DNA of 18,996 bases from an uncultured Acidiphilium sp. (lineage in GTDB: Bacteria > Bacillota > Clostridia > Christensenellales > Borkfalkiaceae). The DNA is taken from assembly GCA_902495325.1 (NCBI GenBank), contig CABUWK010000045.1, positions 1 to 18,996 of the forward strand, written 5' to 3'. A program made the position numbers and the translations under genes. Shown piece by piece: positions 15,303 to 18,996 of the stretch. Below the pieces are notes generated by a model, which saw only the letters and a program-made list of their open reading frames with translations, had not been told where the DNA came from and did no database searches. The stretch's first letter is position 1, and each line of letters opens with the position of its first letter.

Positions 15303-15331
15303 TTGAAAAAACCGCCGGAAAAAGATATAAT
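15303..15331 (+). promoter_or_regulatory. Sigma-A promoter of the DeoR-type gene
   Basis: TTGAAA at 15303-15308, a 17-base spacer and TATAAT at 15326-15331; transcription should begin near 15338, about 26 bases before the start codon. No copy of the AACGAAAGCA repeat is visible here, so this promoter may not be controlled in the same way as the one at 10897. A short inverted repeat, CGGTT and AACCG, overlaps the -35 box. Confidence 0.82.
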
Positions 15332-15363
15332 GGTTTTACCGAAAAGTTATATCGGAGAAAGGT

Positions 15364-16137
15364 ATGGAAGAGAAACAGTTTTATACGGCAGAAAGAAGGA
15401 TCGCCATTTTATCGGAACTGAGACTGATGAAAAAAGTTTCGGTGAACGATCTGAGCGAAAAATTTTCCGTCTCGTCGGCGACCGTCCGCAGCGATCTGGC
15501 GGAGCTGGAGACGCAGGGGCTTCTCAAGCGTACGCACGGCGGAGCGATTCCCGTATACGGCACGTCGTTCGAGCTGACTTCGACCGAAAAAGAACGGATG
15601 CATAAAAGCGAGAAACTCCGCATTGCGGAATATGCCGCGAAATGCGTTTGCGACGGAGACACGATCGCCGTGGATTCCGGTTCCACCATGCGCTTTTTTG
15701 CCGAAATGCTTTCCGAAAAAAGTATTACCGTGGTTACTTACGACATGCGTATCGCGGGGATCTTCGATTCTTTCGACAATGCGAAAGTCATTCTTGCGGG
15801 CGGCGTTTTGCGCAAGGGGTTTTATTCCTGCGTGGGCGAGTTTACCACGGATATCCTCAAAAAACTGAATGTGGACAAAGCGTTTATTGCGACGAACGCG
15901 GTGGGAAAGGACGGAAAACTCAGCACGCCCGACCCGTTGCAGGCGGAAGTGAAAAAGAGGATGCTGGAAACGGGCACGCGGAAGTACCTGCTGGCGGACG
16001 GCAGTAAGTTCGATACCGTTTCTCTCGTGAATTTTGCGGACGTAAAAGATTTTGACTGCGTGATCACGGACGGTTCCGTGCCGGATCCCGCCCTGAAAAA
16101 AATAAAAGAAAACGGAACGGAAATCATAACGGCGTAA
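15364..16137 (+). CDS. DeoR-family transcriptional repressor
   Basis: A 257-residue DeoR/GlpR-type regulator of standard length. The N-terminal winged helix (about residues 8-62) carries the family signature SVNDLSEKFSVSSATVRSDLAELETQG and ends KRTHGGA. The C-terminal DeoRC sensor has DGDTIAVDSGST (phosphosugar-binding loop), ILAGG and FIATNAVG, then ADGSKFD. Such repressors release DNA when bound by a phosphorylated sugar intermediate, here presumably the product of the FGGY kinase. It lies between the dehydrogenase-kinase-aldolase operon and the isomerase, with its own promoter. The 10-base inverted repeat at 10929 is its best candidate target. GGAGAAAGG upstream supports the start. Confidence 0.92.
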   Translation: MEEKQFYTAERRIAILSELRLMKKVSVNDLSEKFSVSSATVRSDLAELETQGLLKRTHGGAIPVYGTSFELTSTEKERMHKSEKLRIAEYAAKCVCDGDTIAVDSGSTMRFFAEMLSEKSITVVTYDMRIAGIFDSFDNAKVILAGGVLRKGFYSCVGEFTTDILKKLNVDKAFIATNAVGKDGKLSTPDPLQAEVKKRMLETGTRKYLLADGSKFDTVSLVNFADVKDFDCVITDGSVPDPALKKIKENGTEIITA

Positions 16138-16194
16138 CGTGCGGCGGTCCGTATCGGGTTGCCAATTCAAAGCGCGTTTACGGATTCGGAGATT

Positions 16195-16731
16195 ATGGAA
16201 GATATACAAAAAAAGGCAAAAGAAAACGCCTTGAAATTATTCGAAGCGGCACATATCGCTTTGAACGAAGAAGAAAAAAACAGGCTCGAATTCTGCGATT
16301 ACGGGCTGAACGATTTCGACAGAACGGGAACGATCATTCTCATCTATGTGAATACCGCCCGCGTGTGCGCCAAGGAAATGGCGCTTACCCCTCGTCAGAC
16401 GTGTCCGGAACACATTCATCCGCAGCTCGGCGATTATCCCGGCAAGGAAGAAACGTTCCGTTGCAGATACGGCGAAGTGTACCTTTACGTGCCCGGCAAA
16501 AAGACAGAAAATCCTCATGCCGTCGTGCCGGAAGACAAGAAAGATACGTTTACCGTGTGGCACGAAATTCTTCTGCGCCCGGGCGACCAGTACACGCTGA
16601 AGGAAAAGACCCTTCATTGGTTCCAGGCGGGTCCGGAAGGCGCGGTGATATCCGAGTTTTCCACCCCGAGTTTCGACGATAAAGATATTTTTACCGATCC
16701 CGCGATCAGAAGGGTCGGGAAATTCGGTTGA
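16195..16731 (+). CDS. D-lyxose ketol-isomerase-like cupin (YdaE type)
   Basis: A 178-residue single-domain cupin that closely follows the B. subtilis YdaE D-lyxose isomerase pattern as I recall it: DYGLNDF, LIYVNTARVCAKE, TCPEHIHP, GKEETFRCRYGEVYLYV, TVWHEI, HWFQAGPEGAVISEFS and DIFTDP. The metal ligands would be His73, His75, Glu86 and His141. Known members interconvert D-lyxose and D-xylulose and, more weakly, D-mannose and D-fructose. This would feed a ketose to the FGGY kinase. The ATG at 16195 has CGGAG just upstream; an in-frame TTG at 16159 is less likely. It follows the DeoR-type gene by 57 bases, probably in one transcript, and a terminator follows. Confidence 0.88.
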   Translation: MEDIQKKAKENALKLFEAAHIALNEEEKNRLEFCDYGLNDFDRTGTIILIYVNTARVCAKEMALTPRQTCPEHIHPQLGDYPGKEETFRCRYGEVYLYVPGKKTENPHAVVPEDKKDTFTVWHEILLRPGDQYTLKEKTLHWFQAGPEGAVISEFSTPSFDDKDIFTDPAIRRVGKFG

Positions 16732-16750
16732 CGGCGCATGCCGTGTATCA

Positions 16751-16780
16751 AAAAAACTCCGCTTGTTGCGGAGTTTTTTT
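16751..16780. terminator. Bidirectional intrinsic terminator between convergent genes
   Basis: AAAAAACTCCGC and GCGGAGTTTTTT pair around a TTGTT loop, with seven T residues at the plus-strand end and an A-run on the other side, so the structure works on both strands. It ends the isomerase transcript (plus) and can end the AraR-type transcript (minus, stop at 16840). Confidence 0.93.
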
Positions 16781-16839
16781 ATGCGGAAAATTTCCGTTTC
16801 GCCGTGAAAACAGCCGGAGACGGCGGAAGATAAGCCCGT

Positions 16840-17940
16840 TTACGTCGAATAGAAGCTTCTGGTGGAGTTTCGTATCGTCAGAACGGAAGGAAGAATGATG
16901 TGGCTGCGGTTTGCGGGGAAACGGTGGATCAGCCCCGAAAGGGAAGTGATCGCCGTTTCTCCTATCAATGCGGCGTTCTGCCTGATCGCCGTGAGTTTTA
17001 CTTCCATAAAATCGATCATTTCGGAAAAATCGTCTTCATAGCCGACCAGAGAGACGTTTTGCGGGATCTTTTTGCCGAGTTTATTCAGCGCTTTCACTGC
17101 GGTGAGGGTCAGCGCGGAATCGAGAACGAGCACGGCGGTCAGCCTGCGGTTGTTTTTAAAATATGTTTCCGCCAGTTTTTCTCTTTCTTCCGCCGTCGCG
17201 TGATAAGGCACGGTAAGGCAATACGCCTTGTGTACCGTGACGAAAAAGCTTTTCATGGCGGAACGATAGCCGAGGATCCTGTCCGTCACCGCGTTGTTCT
17301 CGTTGGGAGAAGGGCAGATGATCCCGATGTTTCTGTGCCCGATGTGAAGCAGTCTGCTCGTCGCGCTTTCCACGTCGAAAAACCCGTTCGACGAAACGGA
17401 AACGAACATGTTTCCGTAGATCTGCGCGTCGATAAAAACGGCGGGGATGTTATTGTTTTTCAGCAGGGAAAGGGTCTCTTTGCAGTTCAGATTGTCGGCG
17501 AGGTATATAACGACCCCTTTCACGGAAGAGGCAATCGCCCGCTGAACGCATTCGGCTTCCGTCGCCGCGTTTCTCCCGCTGCACATAACGATCGTGGTAA
17601 ACTGATTTTTGAACGCCTCTTTTTCCACGGACGCTATGATATCCTGCATGAATTTCGAAGAGAGATCGGGAACGATCGCGGCGATCGCATTCGGTTCGAT
17701 CGCCTTCATGCGGCGCAGAAGACGTTTCGCGTCGTTGGAGACGAACGAGCCGCTGCCCTTTACTTTGTAGAGATAGCCTTTGGCTTTCAGATTTTCCAGG
17801 GCGGGGCGGCAGCTTTGTCTGCTTACGCCGAGAAGACGGCATAACGTGTTTTCGCTCGGTATGCGCACGTTCTCTTCCGTTATGTGTTGTTCTATGAAGT
17901 TTAAAAGGTATTGTTCTACCCGATCGATTTTAGTTGTCAT
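16840..17940 (-). CDS. AraR-type repressor: GntR winged helix fused to a LacI-like sugar-binding domain
   Basis: A 366-residue regulator. Residues about 5-70 are a GntR-type winged helix (RIPSENTLCRLLGVSRQSCRPALENLKAKGYL ending KGSGSFV). Residues about 83-366 are a periplasmic-binding-protein-like sensor as in LacI/AraR (AIAAIVPDLS, GVVIYLAD, IPAVFIDAQ, HIGHRNIGII, DRILGYRSAM, VLVLDSALTLTAVKALN, VSLVGYEDD). B. subtilis AraR, the best-known protein of this design, is displaced by L-arabinose; the effector here is unknown and may be the sugar handled by these operons. GAATTCAAGGAG precedes the ATG at good spacing. A frame extension upstream to 18087 would cross its own promoter and is rejected. 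It is divergent from the gene at 18213. Confidence 0.93.
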   Translation of the reverse strand: MTTKIDRVEQYLLNFIEQHITEENVRIPSENTLCRLLGVSRQSCRPALENLKAKGYLYKVKGSGSFVSNDAKRLLRRMKAIEPNAIAAIVPDLSSKFMQDIIASVEKEAFKNQFTTIVMCSGRNAATEAECVQRAIASSVKGVVIYLADNLNCKETLSLLKNNNIPAVFIDAQIYGNMFVSVSSNGFFDVESATSRLLHIGHRNIGIICPSPNENNAVTDRILGYRSAMKSFFVTVHKAYCLTVPYHATAEEREKLAETYFKNNRRLTAVLVLDSALTLTAVKALNKLGKKIPQNVSLVGYEDDFSEMIDFMEVKLTAIRQNAALIGETAITSLSGLIHRFPANRSHIILPSVLTIRNSTRSFYST

Positions 17941-17945
17941 GACAA
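17934..17945. promoter_or_regulatory. AraR-like operator palindrome spanning the repressor start codon
   Basis: TTGTCATGACAA is a perfect 12-base palindrome with half-sites TTGT and ACAA separated by four bases, the geometry of the B. subtilis AraR box core (TTGTACGTACAA). It overlaps the start codon of the minus-strand AraR-type gene, about 10-20 bases downstream of its predicted transcription start, so autoregulation is likely. Binding is inferred. Confidence 0.62.
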
Positions 17946-17958
17946 GCTCCTTGAATTC

Positions 17959-17987
17959 ATTATACAGGAAAAGGGAAAATATGTCAA
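17959..17987 (-). promoter_or_regulatory. Sigma-A promoter of the AraR-type gene
   Basis: Read on the minus strand: TTGACA (17987-17982), a 17-base spacer and TATAAT (17964-17959). Transcription should start near 17952, giving a leader of about a dozen bases that just holds the ribosome site. Confidence 0.92.
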
Positions 17988-18028
17988 CGGACAGAAGAGA
18001 AAAATTATTTCTTGTTCCGCAAAAAAAT

Positions 18029-18040
18029 ATGTCATTACAG
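18029..18040. promoter_or_regulatory. Imperfect second copy of the AraR-like site
   Basis: ATGTCATTACAG keeps TGT and ACA half-sites with a four-base gap and shares TGTCAT with the perfect palindrome at 17934. It lies between the two divergent promoters. With only six conserved half-site bases in AT-rich DNA, chance is a real alternative. Confidence 0.3.
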
Positions 18041-18099
18041 GTTTTGAAAAAACGGGCAAAAAAAGGGTTAAAAATGGGAGGAAACAAAAAAATTCGATA

Positions 18100-18128
18100 T
18101 TGACAAGTAATTCAAACGGAGTTATAAT
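18100..18128 (+). promoter_or_regulatory. Consensus sigma-A promoter of the gene at 18213
   Basis: TTGACA at 18100-18105, exactly 17 bases, then TATAAT at 18123-18128: both hexamers are perfect. Transcription should start near 18135, giving a leader of about 78 bases with a small hairpin (GTTCTC and GAGAAC at 18160-18175). A promoter this strong next to an AraR-type repressor is presumably repressed at rest. Confidence 0.93.
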
Positions 18129-18212
18129 GGAATCGGCGTTACGGAAAGTAGCGGCGACGGTTCTCGGGAGAGAACGAAAACGACTCGTCATGGCGGCAGG
18201 AGGCTGTGTAGA

Positions 18213-18996
18213 ATGAACAAGAGCATTATAGACGACGTTAAGTTCCGCAATCGTTTCGGATTGAAAGGAGTATCGAGCGTCATAACGGGGCAAAGGGTCC
18301 TCGGCGAAGCAAAATGGAAAGGGGCGAAAACGGGGCATGTTTGGACGCTCAGCGAATGGTCGTCCAAACATCTGTTTCTGGACGAAATGCAGGAAGAGAT
18401 CATCGAGGACGGGGTCAATTTCTGCAATCGGGCGAAATCCGTAAAAATATATCCCGGGAAAGGGAAGATTTCTCTTGCCCTCGATGCGAGAGAGGAATAC
18501 GACGGACACAGAAAAGAAGGCGAACCGTGGGTCCATCTTCTTCTGGAACAGGCGATCCCCATGGAAAAGAGGGTTTCGCTCAGCAAAATGGATCATCTGT
18601 TTATGGAACTTTCCGTAAACATCACCAAGTGCGACATTTATATGACGCCCGAAGAATTCAAACCCGGTCTGCATTCCGCGCAGGTCAGCTGGTTTCTCAC
18701 CGTGGAAAACGGGAAAGGGAAAGTGTTCGATATCGAGGGCAGACCGGATTATATGTGGTTCGGCGTTCCCATATTCGATTACAGATATAACAAGATCGAA
18801 GGACCGCAGGTTTTTCTCGATCACGGGACGAAAAAGGTGATTTACGGCATGAACCGGGGCGATTATCTTCCCGAACCGATTGAAATCGGAAAGGAATATT
18901 CCTTCAGGATCGACGTGTTGCCCGAGATCAGAAAGGCGTTCGACATTGCGAAACGGCAGGGCTGGCTGAAAGGCGCGGAGTGGTCGGATATGGCGG
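18213..18996 (+). CDS. Protein of unknown function, 3' end beyond the window
   Basis: The frame starts at an ATG with AGGAGG at 18198-18203, nine bases upstream, and stays open for 261 codons to the window end. There is no signal peptide or membrane segment; the start reads MNKSIIDDVKFRNRF. The composition is rich in Trp, Tyr and alternating hydrophobic stretches (HVWTLSEWSSKHLFL, PWVHLLLEQAIPM, HSAQVSWFLTVENGKG, DYMWFGVPIFDYRY, YSFRIDVLP), which suggests a beta-sandwich fold like those of carbohydrate-active or carbohydrate-binding proteins. I recognise no family. Its strong promoter and the divergent AraR-type repressor suggest a sugar-induced role, probably as first gene of a further operon. 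Confidence 0.85.
   Translation, partial: MNKSIIDDVKFRNRFGLKGVSSVITGQRVLGEAKWKGAKTGHVWTLSEWSSKHLFLDEMQEEIIEDGVNFCNRAKSVKIYPGKGKISLALDAREEYDGHRKEGEPWVHLLLEQAIPMEKRVSLSKMDHLFMELSVNITKCDIYMTPEEFKPGLHSAQVSWFLTVENGKGKVFDIEGRPDYMWFGVPIFDYRYNKIEGPQVFLDHGTKKVIYGMNRGDYLPEPIEIGKEYSFRIDVLPEIRKAFDIAKRQGWLKGAEWSDMA

Noticed and set aside
16900..17844. 314-codon plus-strand frame opposite the AraR-type gene
   Set aside because: Antisense shadow; the minus-strand frame has clear GntR and LacI-like motifs with a perfect promoter.
17941..18087. N-terminal extension of the AraR-type protein
   Set aside because: It would need translation upstream of the consensus promoter at 17959-17987, and the added residues are Phe-rich and unlike any regulator.
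18127..18216. 29-codon leader frame ending on the ATG at 18213
   Set aside because: Its ATG overlaps the -10 box, so it would lie outside the transcript.

Overview
The window looks like a piece of chromosome from a fermentative Gram-positive gut-type bacterium, probably an uncultured clostridium (Christensenellales or a relative is a guess from gene style, not a demonstrated placement). The reasons are textbook sigma-A promoters (TTGACA or TTGAAA, 17-base spacer, TATAAT), AGGAGG-type ribosome sites, UUCG or short-loop intrinsic terminators, ATGA translational couplings, WYL, LexA, DeoR and AraR-type regulators, and a dense sugar-catabolic locus. No rRNA, tRNA, CRISPR array or transposase was seen.

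Bases 1-2388 are a small accessory or regulatory margin. They hold the cut-off end of a class I methyltransferase, an AT-rich stretch without a convincing gene, a WYL-domain regulator with its terminator, and a LexA-type repressor with its own promoter and a likely autoregulatory operator. A 23-residue frame with a perfect hairpin lies just downstream and may be the remnant of a lost partner gene.

Bases 2389-10770 form a first co-directional catabolic cluster: an unusually long Gfo/Idh/MocA oxidoreductase, a GH78-type (alpha-L-rhamnosidase-like) glycosidase, an unassigned (beta/alpha)8 glycosidase-like protein, a GH94-type phosphorylase-like protein and an MFS transporter of the OPA (GlpT/UhpT) branch. 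None of the enzymes shows a signal peptide, so the likely logic is import of an intact small glycoside by the MFS protein and cytoplasmic dismantling by hydrolysis, phosphorolysis and perhaps redox chemistry. It ends at an intrinsic terminator.

Bases 10897-16780 form a second cluster with its own strong promoter and a striking 10-base inverted repeat at the transcription start: an inositol-dehydrogenase-like Gfo protein, a zinc medium-chain sugar dehydrogenase, an FGGY kinase, a DeoC-type aldolase, then (from a separate promoter) a DeoR-family repressor and a D-lyxose-isomerase-like cupin. Together they read as dehydrogenation or isomerisation of a free monosaccharide to a ketose, phosphorylation, and aldol cleavage. 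The true substrate is not determined. Kinase pocket residues differ from xylulokinase, so the sugar may be an uncommon one.

Bases 16840-18996 hold a GntR/LacI-fusion (AraR-type) repressor on the minus strand, and divergent from it a strong plus-strand promoter driving a gene of unknown function cut by the window end. A perfect TTGT-N4-ACAA palindrome spans the repressor's start codon and matches the geometry of the known AraR operator.
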